Origin: Silene conica
Lineage: Eukaryota; Streptophyta; Magnoliopsida; Caryophyllales; Caryophyllaceae
Reading direction: 5' to 3'
Assembly (NCBI GenBank): GCA_029255685.2
Contig: CM055311.2
Coordinates: forward strand, 9,483,031-9,547,030
DNA: 64,000 nt
Below, piece by piece: positions 35,850 through 47,761 of this stretch. The stretch's first letter is position 1. Each line of letters begins with the position of its first letter. A model generated the notes under the pieces. That model made no database searches. It was not told the origin of the DNA and saw nothing but the letters and a program-made list of their open reading frames with translations. Both the position numbers and the translations under genes were made by a program.

Positions 35850-37758
35850 TTTCCTCACTATCTATGATGGAGATTGAGTCATTTGGTATACCTAGAGATT
35901 TTACAAATTTGACTCCAGTTTTGAAGTCGAGTGCGTGTTTTACACAATTTTCTCGCAGGTGTCCAATATGACCACAATAAGTACAAATTAAATATTCAGG
36001 CAAGTCTGCATACTTTCTTTTTCTAAAGTCACGGTCAGTAGGTTTTTGTTGACATTTAGAGTGGTCCCTCCTGCCATAGCACTAATGGCCTAGACCCATC
36101 TTCATGTTATTGTCGGATTGTTCGGTTAGGAAGTTTAGTAGGTTAGTACTTCCTTCCCATTTTCCGTGAACCTTTCGAGCATGAAGAAGGTCTTTTAAGG
36201 AATCTATTTCTTTTATGCAGGAGGTGTGGTCAACATTGTTAGATTCTTTCAAGTCTTGAATATCTTTATTAAAATTGAACACGATTTGAGCATGTTCTTT
36301 TTTAATTTTGGTCAAGTTAAATTCTAGATCCATGATTTTTTACTCGAGAATTTCAACTTCTTCTTGATGAGTTTCATCTACAACGACTGGTGTAGGTTTG
36401 CTCTTTAGAAGTTCGTTGGCCCTTTTTAAATCTGAGGTTATAGCTTCATTGGCTATAATCTTAGATTCAAGCTCTTTAATGTTGAGTTTTAATTTTGAGA
36501 TTACAGCTTCATTAGCTGTAACTTTAGACTCAAGAATTTTCTTCTCTGACATTACTGTCTCCAATTTAACATTTGCGTCAGTGTTAACTTTGGATTTCAG
36601 TTTCTTAGCTTTGGCCTTTAGAAGCTGATTTTCCTCTGCAATGTCAAGGATCTGTTCCTTCAACTCGTCTATTTCAAGACTTTGTTCATGACATTGATCC
36701 AGGGTTTGCTCAAAATATTTAATTAATGCAGACTTAGATAAATTTTTAACTTGACTCTTAAGCTGTAAAAAATTGACCTCTTGGTCTTCATCATCTGAAT
36801 CAGATTCTCCGTAGAGGCAAAATTGTGATGAGTTATGATCGTCGGAGATTAGATCCAAACTGATATTGCTTAGGCACAGGTTAACAACTTCTTCTTCCTC
36901 TGAGTCTTCATCATCTTCGGAATCTAAATCTACCCAGCAAGATGCGAGCATAACCTTTTTGAATTCAGTCTTGGTTTTATCTCTTTTAGATTTGTCTTTA
37001 ATTTTGTCCCAGCTTGGACAGTCCTTGATCATATGGCTTTGATCACCACATTTGAAGCATCCTCGTTTGAAGAAGGTTTGTTTAGAATCACTATTCTTCT
37101 TATCATAGGTCTTGTTATTTGCTTTTCTAAATCTTCCTTTGAAGACTGCCTTTTTGAAGCGTCTTGCGAATAAAATTGTATCATCTTCCAGTTCCGGTTC
37201 GCAATCTTCGCTTGTAGATGCTTGTAAGGCAACGTTTTTGCCTTTAGGATGATCATCATCATCTTTATTTAGCATGATCTCATGAGCCATTAGAGATCCA
37301 ATAAGTTCTTGGTAAGTCAAGGTCGTGAGATCACGAGCTTCTTCAATTGCAGTGACTTTTGGTTGCCACTTTTTGGTAAGGCTTCTAAGGACTTTTCTCA
37401 CTATGTCCTCAGAATCATACTTCCTACCAAGGTTCCGTAGTTCATTTAATATGCAAGAAAATCGTGCAGACATGCTATCAATCGATTCATTCTTTTCCAT
37501 AGTGAAAAGTTCATATCGTTGAATAAGCAAGTCTATGCGATGTTTCTTGACTACGGAAGTACCTTCGTAGGCAAGTTTTAGGCCATCCCATATTTCTTTA
37601 GCTGAATTACAAGAAGAGAAGCAATCAAATTCAGAAGTAATCATACCGTTTTGAAGTAGACTCATAGCTTTTGAATTTTTCTCAGCAATCTTGTAATCTG
37701 CTTCCACATAATCACTTTCCATTTTCTCATATGTGGTTCCATTTGCAGCGGCGACCAA
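35850..37758 (-). pseudogene. SIRE-type gag region (broken)
   Basis: The capsid-like N-terminal part has the UBN2-like signature (EIWDGLKLAYEGT, RYELFTMEKNESIDSM, LPKKWQPKVTAI-like). A CCHC knuckle (CFKCGDQSHMIKDC) follows, then an acidic stretch, a long heptad-rich coiled-coil segment, and a second knuckle (CTYCGHIGHLRENC) near 35955-35995. Two knuckles separated by a coiled coil fit the large gag of SIRE elements. The region is interrupted, and Copia-2 lies directly downstream. Confidence 0.85.
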
Positions 37759-37930
37759 GATCTTCTTTGGTCCAGTTTGAATTAATCACATCCTTTGACG
37801 TAGTGGGTCATCATGTTCTTCCACAAGCTATAGTTTTTTGCATCGAAGATGGGACACTTCAGGTGTTTAGAATCCATAAAGAATCAATAGAAGGATCAAT
37901 CTCAAGCTGTAAGGCTTTCAAGAGCACGAG

Positions 37931-37942
37931 GCTCTGATACCA
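37931..37942 (-). other. SIRE-type element primer binding site
   Basis: The minus strand reads TGGTATCAGAGC, complementary to initiator Met-tRNA. Confidence 0.85.
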
Positions 37943-37944
37943 AT

Positions 37945-39543
37945 TGAAGAGTCTATTGATCTAGATATACTCAAGAGGGGGGAGGGGTAAATTGAGTATG
38001 CCAACTTTTTCGATTCTTCTTCGATGTATGTTGATCGAGCGTGATAGTAGCAAGTAACGAGTAAGAACGAAAAAGTAAAAGGAGACACGATCTTTTGAAG
38101 TGGTTCAGTTTCACAAATCGAAACCTACGTCCACTATTCTCGATTAATAAAATTAGTACCTTCTCCGGATTACAATTTTATCAACCCTACTCGTACAACT
38201 TTGATATTAGTTGTAACTCAAACTAGATACCGTTAAATACCTAACTATGTCAAGTACCGTGAAATACTTGACTTACAATGAGTACCTCTAAATACTCGAA
38301 CTATCTTAATTGATATAAGATAAATCTTCAATGAACTCTTGTGTTCAACGATCTTGAACGTATGAGAGTAATCTTCAAAACTTGTAGTCTTTAATACGAG
38401 ATCTGACAATGATTGACACGGAAAACGAGACGTACGTGAGGTATCGTTCGTTTCTAGGAAAGCGTGTATGCATGAATTCTTTTTGTTAGCTTTCAACGTG
38501 TGATATAGTGTCCCTTATATAGTAATTTAGATCTAGGTTGAATCCTAGATAATTTAGGAATATTACTTCATCTAGAGTTCTTATTTCTAGGTAATATTAT
38601 AAAACTAATCTTATTTGAATTAGGAAAGACTTTATAAGATAATAATAAATTAAGACATAAGATTGTATTACCAAAACCTATTTGATTTAGGAAATAACTT
38701 ATAACATAAATTATAATATCCTACTTTAAATCAATTCCTAATTCTTGTCAAGATATAATAAATTATACTCCCTCCGTCCCAGTGATATGTTTACACTTCC
38801 TTTATTTTCCACTCACAGAATAAAAGAAGTGTAAACATCCCACTGGAACAGAGGTAGTATCTTTTAACCAAATCCTAGTTTGACTTAAGGTAAATTAAAT
38901 AAACACATAATATTTATTTAATTAACCACAAGACAATTAAAAAAACGTGTTACTTCAACCGCACGGAAAACGATGTACACGTTTCCCGAGGTGCACGGTT
39001 CCCGAGGTGCACGTTTCATAGGATACGTTTTTCGAGACATATTTCTCGAAGCACGTTTCCCTAGGAGTTTAGATTTTGACAATAACGATTAGAATAACAT
39101 TTTTAGTATATTAGAAAAAATAATGATCTCATAGGATAATTATTTTAATCCTTGTTAACCAAATAATATTTTTATTCTAAAAACCGTTTTAAGATTACTA
39201 AATTAATATATGACAATATAACAATAATACGCATATATTTTCACGCTTTTATTTATTTCACGCAAATCTCATTTCTTCAATAGTTATGGATACGACCTAT
39301 AACTTTAGGAGCTATTTGATTTCGCAATAAGACTTTATTCTTGTAAATTTTCAAAAAGACTTGACATGAGCTTGATCTTTCTTCAATCCACGATTGAATA
39401 TATACTTTGCTAAACTATGATCTTCGCTCTATAATTAACTGTACAATTAAACGCACGATTACACGCATATGTATATAAAACATAATTATCTAGACTTGTC
39501 ATTATTAAAACATAAAGCAATATATAAAATATATTACTCAACA
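37945..39543 (-). repeat. SIRE-type element 5' LTR
   Basis: On the minus strand the LTR starts TGTTGAG at 39543 and ends TCTTCA at 37945, two bases before the primer site. The inner boundary is set by the primer site. It carries a Stowaway MITE at 38765-38859 that the 3' LTR lacks. Confidence 0.8.
38765..38859. mobile_element. Stowaway-type MITE in the SIRE-type 5' LTR
   Basis: The 95-bp element has nearly complete inverted symmetry. It starts TACTCCCTCCGTCCCAGTG and ends in the matching complement (CACTGGAACAGAGGTAGTA), the signature of Tc1/Mariner-derived Stowaway MITEs that insert at TA. The 3' LTR of the same element has an empty site, so this insertion is younger than the LTR element. 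Confidence 0.88.
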
Positions 39544-40493
39544 CTATTTATCTAAAAATCATCTCCTTTTCACTACTACTCCGAAATATAAAAAGACGTC
39601 AACTACGTACATTGGTATACTTATTTTTCTATATTCTTTCTCGAAAAATAGCAGCTGTTATAATTAATAGTATTATAATTAGTTGAATTATAATATTCAA
39701 TGTGTGTGGAAGATAATAGTATTAATTGTCTTATAGTAATCCAAATTATAATTAATGTTTAATTAATAGTATTATAATTAGTAGGCTTATTCTTATTGGC
39801 CAGATTAGAACTAACATTACCAAAATGAATAAGAGGCGTTCATTAAGCAAATACTGAAATATTATAGTGCCACGTCAGCAATTTTACATTCTTCTTTTAT
39901 ATATATAATGATAATGATGGATATTCTCACGCAATTGGCCTTATGCAATCATTAATTCATTGCCCTATTTTTTTGTTAATATAATTCATGTTAGGTTTTC
40001 AAATATAAAATTTTCCAGATTTAATTAGATCAAATATACCTATTACAAATTATATCGTTAATCTATAAAATCTTATTAAAATGGTATCTAAAATAATGTG
40101 ACATGACATATTTAAATGTGATGTGACATATTTAAATATGACATGACATATTTTTAATGTGACATGGCAAATTAATGTGATATTAAATATCAATTTATTA
40201 TTATATGATAGTAATTTAATTCACTTATCTATAAATTAATTTAATTCACTTATCTATAAATTAATTTAATTCACTTATTTATAATATTAAAGGATATTAT
40301 CATTATTCGTAACATAATTTTCTATATTAGATATATTGTTTTCAGAAATTTATGTAACCCTTTAAAATTTCAAAATTTATAATTAATATTAATAATTTAA
40401 TTGAAATTTTTTTAATAAAAAATTCATAATTCATAATTAAAATTAAAGTTTTAGTTGAATTTTTTGTAATAAAACATGTTAATAATTAATTAA
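39544..40493. repeat. Flank of the SIRE-type element with diverged repeats and a 25-bp minisatellite
   Basis: Positions 39565-39770 and 39840-39915 are diverged direct copies of 19310-19500 and 19195-19270. A perfect or near-perfect 25-bp unit (TTAATTCACTTATCTATAAA...) is repeated three times at 40216-40290. A looser TGACATGACATATTTAAA repeat lies at 40098-40165. No gene is seen. Confidence 0.65.
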
Positions 40494-40508
40494 AGCTTTT
40501 CATATTTC
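40494..40508 (-). repeat. LINE-B target site duplication, 3' side (now inverted)
   Basis: On the minus strand GAAATATGAAAAGCT follows the poly(A) of LINE-B (T-run 40509-40517). The matching copy, GAAATATGAAAAACT at 45060-45074 (14 of 15 bases), is on the plus strand. The two copies are therefore in opposite orientation, which a simple insertion cannot give. Confidence 0.75.
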
Positions 40509-42768
40509 TTTTTTTTTGTAAAGGGTAAGTATTATATATAAAGAGAGATTACAAATGAGCACCTAGAAAAGACCTCGAAGAAAGGCCTGATCATGGTTGC
40601 TTAGATTACAATGCATACGACTTTTAAAAAGAGAGACTAATTCCTGCTTAATTCTTTCTATTACAATATTAGGCCTAGTCAGAATTTGCTCACAACGACT
40701 CTTAGTCCTTTGGTGTCATACATGATAAACAATTGCATTCAATGCTCCATTCCTCACAGCTCTCTGCAATTTAGTACCTTTGAACCTCAACCTTCTCTGC
40801 ATACTCATACTAGTGTCCATTCTGAAATGCATCCATTCCTGTATACCCTTCAAAATAATGTTGTTGTACTTACAATAACAGAACAGATTGCAGCTGCTCT
40901 GAAGCTTCTACACAGATACTACACAGGTCTTCAGTGATGAGATTAATAACTTTTACCCTATGCTTGGTATTCATTGCTTGATGGTGGTACATTCTGGCTA
41001 TAATACTGTGTTTAGGCACATTCCATCTATTCCAAACCAGTTTGTGCCACTCTACTACTGCTGCCTTAGCTCTCATCCATTGATAAACTTTTGCAACAGT
41101 ATATCCATTCTCACCAGTCCAGTTCCATTCACATGCATGCATCATAACCTTGTTGCATTTGCACCCTTAGCTTACAGATTTTCTTCCAATACCAGTTAGA
41201 ATCAGGGGGGTTGTAATCTTGCGAAGTCTTGCCTTTTAGATACACATGGTTGACCCACTGCACCCAGAGCTTTGTTGCATTGCTGCTCACCCAGACAGTC
41301 AGTTTGCCTATGGCATTAACATTCTACACCTGAGCTTGTTTCAGATTTAATCCTCCTTCTCTATATGGTTTGCAGATTTTATCCCATGCTATCAATGGCA
41401 CCTTCAAGTAGTCTGCTTCACCTTCCCATAAGAAGTTTCTGCATATTGCATCCACCTGTATGGTCATTCCCTGCAGGCAAGATAAAGATGGAGTCCCAAT
41501 AGTTAGTGAGGGTAGCCAAAACAGCTTTAACCAACACCAATTTACCAGCATATAGGAGAGTTTTTTTTGCCCCAAGTCTTCTTATCCTCTCCACTATCTT
41601 ATCAATAAGAGGTTGACAATCCTTACTGTTTAGTTTAGTTGCTTTGACAGGGACTCCAAGATATTTGAAAGGCAATGTCCCTTCTCTGCACCTAGATATT
41701 TGAATAATGTCTTGCTTAATATGCTCCTTTACTCTAGCAAAGTAAACATTAGACTTGCCTTGGCTCATTTTAAGACCAGATGCATGTGAGAAGGTTGAAA
41801 AGGATCTCAATAACACCATCATAGACTGTACATCCCCCTTGCTGAATAACAACAAGTCATCTGTAAACATCAAACATGACAGTCTCATAGGCTTACACAT
41901 AGGGTGAAATGTGAATGGCATATGAGAGGTGGTGTGGGCCAAAATTCTTATAAGATACTCCATATATATTGTAAAAAACAGTGGACTGATTGGATCTCCT
42001 TGTCTAAGCCCCATTTTCCCCTGAAAGAATCCAAACTGCTCACCATTCAAATTGATAGAATAGCAGGCAGTAGTGACACATTGCATGATCAAATGAATGA
42101 TTTTGGGAGGAAACTGCAGCCCTTGCAACATTTGCTTGAGAAATGACCACTCTATGGTGTAATAATCCTTTATATATGACATTGTAACAAGCAATAGGTT
42201 TGTATTGAACAACATTACTAGGTCTGTCAGTTTTAGGCACCAAAGTTAGAATAATAGCATTCAGTTGTTTCAACATCTGTCCCTGAGTGAAAAAAATCAT
42301 GCACTGCAGCACACACATCAGTGCCTACAATATCCCAAGTATCTTTAAAAAACTTGCTAGTATACCCATCTGGTCCAGGAGACTTATCATTAGGTATACT
42401 AAACATCACTTCCTTAACTTCCTCCTGTGTAACTGGCTGCATAAGAATTTGAACATGTTCTGCATTACAGACTGCACCCTATTGAACAATTCTCTGCTTC
42501 ACCTTAACTGTATCTGCCTGCTGTCCCAAGAGCTTCTCATAGAATTGCAGAAAACTCTTTTGGATCCCATGACCATCTGTATGTACTACCCCATGCTGAT
42601 CCTCAATTTGATGTATTGTATTCTTTGCTCTTCTTGCTTTTAAAAATCCATGGAAATAGGCTGTGTTTGAGTCTCTTTTTTCAATCCATTGCACTTTTGC
42701 TTTTTGATGCAAGAACTCTTGAGCCAACTGGTTTAGCTGGGAATACTCACTCAATAATGAGTACTCCT
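40509..42768 (-). pseudogene. LINE-B 3' half: ORF2 linker, reverse transcriptase, zf-RVT and 3' tail (degenerate)
   Basis: Reading on the minus strand from 42768, the linker (YSLLSEYSQLNQLAQEF) leads to RT motifs SPGPDGYTSKFF, DYYTIEWSFL, GLRQGDPISPLFF and LMFTDDLLLF. The last is the catalytic box with Ala replaced by Thr. A zf-RVT-like tail follows at about 41145-40870, and then poly(A) at 40517-40509. There is an in-frame stop at 42479 after KQRIVQ. Frame changes lie near 42290 and 41450. About 50 residues between VIYK and DYYTIEW (near 42170) are missing relative to LINE-A. The half begins exactly at the Copia-3 target duplication CTCCT (42764-42768). Confidence 0.88.
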
Positions 42769-43427
42769 TGTTAGGTTTAATACCTTGATTTAGTCATACT
42801 ATTATGTTAACCTTGATAACTTAAGATCTTATGCATACTTAACATTAATGAAAACTGAGATTAAGGGAGAAAAGTTCACCCTTACATTGTAATACACGGC
42901 TATTTAGGGCACAAGTGAAGACACCAAGACACACTACACTCAATTAATGTATTTGTATTTGTTTTTGCTAGAAATCTAATACAAATTAACTAGTAGAATT
43001 ATGTATGGAGGTGCACGGTTTTGGTAGGAGAAAAATGAAGACTTAATTTCTCTCTAAAACAAAACCCTAATGCTCATACAAGAATGAATGAACAAAGGGG
43101 ACAAAGCATTCTTTTGTTCTTCACAAAAGAAGAGGCCGGATGGGTGTAGGGAGAGTGCCCAATCAAGATGCCCTCAAACCCTTCAAATATTCCCTCCTTT
43201 AAACATTGCATTCAATAAGATGTTTTTATGTCTTTCTCACATTATCTTATAATGTGTAATGTTGTGTATGTGTGTATATCACACGGTCCATTCAATCGAA
43301 ATGGACCTATAAACAATACTTGTAAATATGACATGGATCAAGTACATTGATCATATAATTTTACGAAATTTGTAGTTTAACCTTTTAAACACTTTATTCG
43401 TAAAATAATTACTTACATCTAATTAAT
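42769..43427 (-). mobile_element. Copia-3 3' LTR remnant attached to the LINE-B 3' half
   Basis: On the minus strand this is the distal part of the LTR seen whole at 53240-54405. It ends CCTAACA next to the 5-bp duplication. It is about 99% identical to the 5' LTR over aligned bases, apart from a length difference near the TTCATCTCTTGG block. Similarity stops abruptly at 43427/43428, where unrelated sequence begins. Confidence 0.88.
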
Positions 43428-43927
43428 AATGGATGATTTTTCTCCATCTCTTTCTCTCAATTTATTTTTCTCCGATTATAATGGATACCATTTTTCTCCA
43501 TAATTTTCTCAATTATGGGACCCACTTTTTTCCTACTAGCCGTTAAAGCACCAAAATATCACATGGAGCAAATAATTCATGCATAAAAAAATTCCAATAC
43601 CCTCTTTCCTCTGCCAAATACCCCACTTTCCCTTCCCCTTTCTCTCCATGTTCATGGAGCTTCACCATTTTCTCCATGGACATAGAGATTTTCTCGATTA
43701 TTATTCAAGAGTTGGAGAGTATTTTTTCTCCATAATGGAGGATGGAGAGCTTTCTCTTCATTGTTATTGTTGCTCTAAAATTTGTTAGGTGCTAATGAAT
43801 TAATTCAAAACCTACATTTTAATTATATAGTTCATAAACATATCGGTTATTTGCAAGCGTAATTAACTTCATAAAACAAAGTTTGAAGATTGACTAACCG
43901 CATATTTGGAAGAGCACAAATTTTCAT
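43428..43927. other. Noncoding stretch rich in CTCCAT/ATGGAG motifs
   Basis: Many copies of TTTTCTCCAT and its complement occur between 43436 and 43760, for example TTTCTCCATAATTTTC and ATTTTTTCTCCATAATGGAGG. A degraded foldback element is possible, but no clear ends were found. Confidence 0.35.
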
Positions 43928-44096
43928 TTGTGACGGACATATTCGTCGCAAGTTTCAATGGGTCAAGTAATTCCCATGTTGGAGAGATACGACAAAAGTA
44001 GAATACCAAGGGGTAGCAAACTGTTTTATCCTATCTACCACCATTAGTATTTGACCCGTCACTAACTTGTGACGTATATGCCCGTGACAAGGGAGA
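43928..44096. mobile_element. MITE-like element with GACGGANATAT.CGTC inverted ends
   Basis: The left end TTTGTGACGGACATATTCGTCGCAAG pairs with the right end, whose complement reads CTTGTCACGGGCATATACGTCACAAG. The size is about 170 bp. It uses the same terminal box as the repeats in BCM intron 1. Confidence 0.65.
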
Positions 44097-45059
44097 CTTG
44101 TTGTTGAGATATAACACAAAATAGGACACAGGCCCCAATAATGATGCCCTGGGTTAGCCTCCTGGCCCGGCCCAAATCAAGGACACTTACTGGGCAAGAG
44201 TTGAGCTTTATAGTTTTTGGGCCTTGCTTCCATTGAACGTGCTTTTGTAGTTTTGTACATTTACCGGACCTCCCTCTGCCGCCCCAGCTCTAGTCATGGC
44301 CATGAATTTTGTGCATTGTCCTTATAAATATCGATTAATGTATGAAACTTTGAAAAATAGAATAACGGAAAAAAATACGGTTAAAGTATCGTTTCGAAGA
44401 CCACCAAGATAATTGTTACCTTGTAACTGTAAGGGAGCAAGTCTATTATTGGCATAACTAAATGTACTTAATTTAGGTGAACAAAGTTTGTCACACAATT
44501 CACACCCTACCAAATTTAAGTACAGGGTAGGTCATTAACTCACAGAATTTCGAGTAAAAATGGATAACTTTCGTTTGTGCAAGAATAATGACGTTATAAG
44601 AATCGATAAAATTGATGTTATCCAAATAATTCCGAAAATAATTAATTTAAACCATAGAATATAATTTACTAAATAAAAACTCATGTGCAATAGATTTTAA
44701 ATAAATAAAGTGAATAGAAACTATTATAGGTATTATAGCCTTTATAGACATAACCATAAATTCCCATATTTATTTTTAATTTAAATTTATTTTTTGGTAT
44801 TATTAAATTAGATAATTGATTGCCGAAAAAGTCAAGAGGTGAATTAAATAGCAAAAAATGTTAATGAAAATTATGGGTGTTAAGTAATATAAAAAGTTTA
44901 TTAACATATTATATTACAAAATTTAATTAAATAGGAAGAACTTTTTAATTAATTTTGTGGGTGTTAAGTATTATGAAGAGTTTTAATTAATTTATTACCA
45001 TGTTTAATTAAGAAAATGAATTAACTATAAAAAAATGTTAATAAAAATGGTGGTGTTAA
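44097..45059. other. AT-rich gap with short tandem-like repeats
   Basis: No gene is seen. Between 44870 and 45059 three diverged copies of a GGTGTTAAGTAATATGAAAAGTTTAATTAA-like motif occur. LINE-B inserted in the last of these. Confidence 0.45.
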
Positions 45060-45074
45060 GAAATATGAAAAACT
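45060..45074 (+). repeat. LINE-B target site duplication, 5' side
   Basis: GAAATATGAAAAACT lies just upstream of the LINE-B 5' UTR. It is the partner of the inverted copy at 40494-40508. Confidence 0.75.
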
Positions 45075-45177
45075 ATAACGTAACAATTTCATGCCAGTAT
45101 AAATAAATAATTCTTAAAAAAACCCTAGAGAGAGAATTCCTTCCAGGCGATCAGCGGCGACTCCTTAATTGGCATCC

Positions 45178-46394
45178 ATGGCTAGGGCTTCAACAATGAC
45201 TCCGCCTCCTAGGAATGTCACTCAACGTCAATCAAAAAAGAAAAAGCAACGTGTGATAGAAGATAGTAGTAGTTCTGATGGTGGAAATAAGAAGGACAGG
45301 GCAAAAACAGAGACCGCTAAAAGAAAAAAACAATGCAGGAATTGGTAGGGGTTGCACCTTATGAAATGTGTTCTGATGATGAAGGATTTGTTGGTGATGT
45401 TGAAGAGGAGGACCGGGAGACTGGTCCATGGTTTACTATTCAGGACAAAAAATTGTCTCTGAAGCGGAAACAGAGAGAGAGAGAGCAGATGCCAATGCTG
45501 CAGATAACAGAGGACGAAGTATTGGTGGAGTTGGAGTACTGGAAAACTGCAATCTATGGATTTGTGGTAGGTGCTCATCCACCATGGAATATATTGGAAG
45601 GATTCCTAAAAAGAATTTGGAGGCAGCATACCATGGATACAATTTCATTCTTACCTAATGGAGTGTTTGTGGTACAATTTAAAACTCATGAAATGCAACA
45701 GGCTGTATTGAAAAATGGATATCATCTTTTTGATAATAAACCAGTTATCATTGAGCAATGGACTGAAGATGCTAAATTAGAGAAATATGAAGTTAAATTG
45801 GTGCCAATATGGATTAGATTGCATAACTTACATCTACAATTTTGGGGAGCCAGTTTGTCTCGAATTGCAGGTCTAGTAGGCAAATACATCAAAACAGATG
45901 AGTATACTGCAACAAAGACAAGACTTGGTTTTGCTCGAATAATGGTTGATGTGAAAATAGGACAGAAAATGGAGAAAGTTATTCAATTTTTGGATGAAAA
46001 AGGATGCAAAGTAATTGTGGATGTTGAGTATGAATGACAACCTATCTTGTGTACTTCATGTAACAAGTTAGGCCATGACAAGAAGGACTGTAGGAGAATG
46101 AAGAATAGGCCTGTCCAGAAACAAGTGTGGAAACCTAAACCAGTAGCTGCTACTGTACCAAAGGTCCCAACTCTACCACAAATAACTGCTCCACCAATAC
46201 AGTGTTCTGTTGGGGATACCTCTGCTACTGCAGATAGCTCTATGTTAAGGAGGGATAGTCCTACTACTTCTCAGGGAGATGCAACAGTCACTGCTGAACC
46301 AGGTAGTCCATCCTATTTACAAATGTTAAGTGGGGGTGCTAAGAACCCAACATCCCAAGCAACAGTAGACCCTCACATTGCCAGTAATCCATGA
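45178..46394 (+). pseudogene. LINE-B ORF1: DUF4283 / zinc-knuckle protein (two lesions)
   Basis: It is homologous to LINE-A ORF1. The basic N-terminus starts at ATG 45178 (MARASTMTPPPRN) and changes frame near 45325. The DUF4283 domain follows (VELEYWKTAIYGFVVGAHPPW, TISFLPNGVFVVQF, PIWIRLHNLHLQFWG, LGFARIM). A TGA at 46035-46037 stands where LINE-A has Trp. The zinc knuckle CTSCNKLGHDKKDC and a Pro/Thr-rich tail continue in the same frame after it. The stop overlaps the ORF2 ATG as ATGA at 46391-46394, as in LINE-A. The 5' UTR is 45075-45177 and includes AAAAAAACCCTAG. Confidence 0.88.
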
Positions 46395-46855
46395 TGATGA
46401 CCATAGGATTTTGGAATGTGAGGGGGATGAATATGGTTACTAAACAAAGAGATGTGAATAAGTTTCTTACTCAGAATAAAGTAGGGCTTTTTGGTCTTTT
46501 AAAAACTAAAATAAAGGCTAGTAAACATAATAAGATTGCTAGTAGCAGTTTTCAATATTGGAGTATCACCTCTAATTCTGCCTTTCATAATGGGGGAAGA
46601 ATTTGGGTGCTTTGGGACCACACTCAGTGTAGTGTTCTACCTTTGCAGTATTCTTCACAATTGATTCATTGCCTAGTTACTGATTTGATTATTGAGCAAC
46701 AGTTTTTTATTACATTTGTATATGCTTTTAATAAAATTCAAGAGAGAGTGGACCTATGGGAGGACCTGAAGAGCATTGCTGGAATAATTATATACTACTG
46801 AACTCCACTATACTCTCCCTACTGCTCTCTACCCGCTACTACTTACCACTGCATT

Positions 46856-46923
46856 CACAATTTCTACACCTCTAAGCAATGGAGGTTAATTCACTATTTC
46901 TACACCTCTAAGAGGGTGAAACT
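46856..46923. repeat. Short direct repeat at the left of the insertion
   Basis: A TTTCTACACCTCTAAG core, preceded by TTCAC-like bases, occurs twice, about 46 bp apart. It lies between the LINE edge and the SECA fragment. Its meaning is unclear. Confidence 0.5.
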
Positions 46924-47047
46924 CCTTAAGCCCATCTAATGTCCACAGCAGAAGTCCATTCTTGCTAAGGACCATCAATTTGTATACTCACAAAAATTGT
47001 TTCAAGGTTGTTTTGAAATTTTAAATCAGGATAATTGTGTTACTCAC

Positions 47048-47461
47048 TGCTGAAGGTTTGTAATCAGCTTATTAAGATCCCAGCTTTCCTTTGGAACATC
47101 AGGACCAATATTTGCCTGTATATGAACAAAGGCGGTAACAAAGGCGGTAACAAAGATAAACGTAGTGTTCAAAGAAACAGACTATTCTTGCAATAATTAA
47201 AAAGTAACGCAATTATATTCACCATATTACCTCTAAGATGTCATCCATTGTTAGTTCAGCATACTCAATTAGAAGCGATTCAAGATTATCAGACTCAAGG
47301 GCTTGCCTTCTCTCTGCATAAACTCTGTCTCTTTGGCTATTTAGAACTTCATCATACTCAAATAGCTGCTTCCGTATATCAAAAATAACTTGATCAAGTG
47401 CTCTTGTCAGCATCTTGGACGCAATAGGCAAGTCTTCTACTCTGAAAGCTCGCATCAAACC
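47048..47461 (-). pseudogene. SECA1: Captured fragment of the chloroplast SECA gene (two exons and their intron)
   Basis: Exon A (47461-47231) starts after a TAG acceptor. It reads [43 protein letters not shown], and [11 protein letters not shown], then meets GT at 47230. Exon B (47115-47048) starts after CAG and reads ANIGPDVPKESWDLNKLITNLQQ before GTGAGT. This is the helical scaffold part of the plastid SecA1 ATPase, the motor of thylakoid Sec protein export. The 115-bp intron is kept, so capture was at the DNA level. About seven residues are missing between RALD and FDIRK. No other SECA exons are near, so this is a transduplicated fragment and not a gene. Confidence 0.88.
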
Positions 47462-47761
47462 CTATGGTACCAGCCAAAGTGTCAATAAATGTGGCTTTAA
47501 AAACGAAAGTAGGTTTGAAGAAGGATATGAAGAGTCGGAGTATGGGTAGGAATGTATATGGCGGTGATTTTTGTTTTTTTTTGTTATTAGTAATACGAGA
47601 TTAATTACTGATGAATATGATGAGGATTAGAGTTAATTGATTAATTGATAATTAATATTATTAGATATTTAATTATCAATTGATTATTGTTATTATTATT
47701 TAATTATTCTTTGTGGTTTAGCCGATTTTGATTTTGATATTATTCGTAAATCAATATATAT
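47462..47761. other. AT-rich spacer
   Basis: Nothing is recognised beyond TTAATTGATTAATTGATAATT-type low complexity. The unidentified Helitron 5' end could lie here. Confidence 0.35.

Larger units (their letters stand above)
19505..39543 (-). mobile_element. SIRE/Maximus-type Copia element, hosting Copia-2
   Basis: The 3' LTR is at 19505-20911 and the 5' LTR at 37945-39543. The primer site is at 37942-37931, gag at about 37758-35850, protease-integrase at 26975-25545, RT-RNase H at about 25484-23757, an extra ORF region at 23116-21628, and a polypurine tract at about 20926-20912. RNase H pieces such as [18 protein letters not shown] and a long acidic, coiled-coil gag are characteristic of the SIRE (Maximus) lineage. 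The LTRs differ by roughly 2% by hand count, suggesting about 1-1.7 million years. Copia-2 inserted later at 27251. The element is broken in many places (seven or more). Without Copia-2 it would be about 11.5 kb. Confidence 0.88.

Noticed and set aside
43579-43788. A 69-residue open reading on the plus strand
   Set aside because: It falls in repetitive CTCCAT/ATGGAG sequence, and its composition follows the repeats.
45060-45177. Host promoter and 5' leader for the frame at 45178
   Set aside because: The AAACCCTAG-type leader, the target duplication and the DUF4283 product identify it as the LINE-B 5' UTR.
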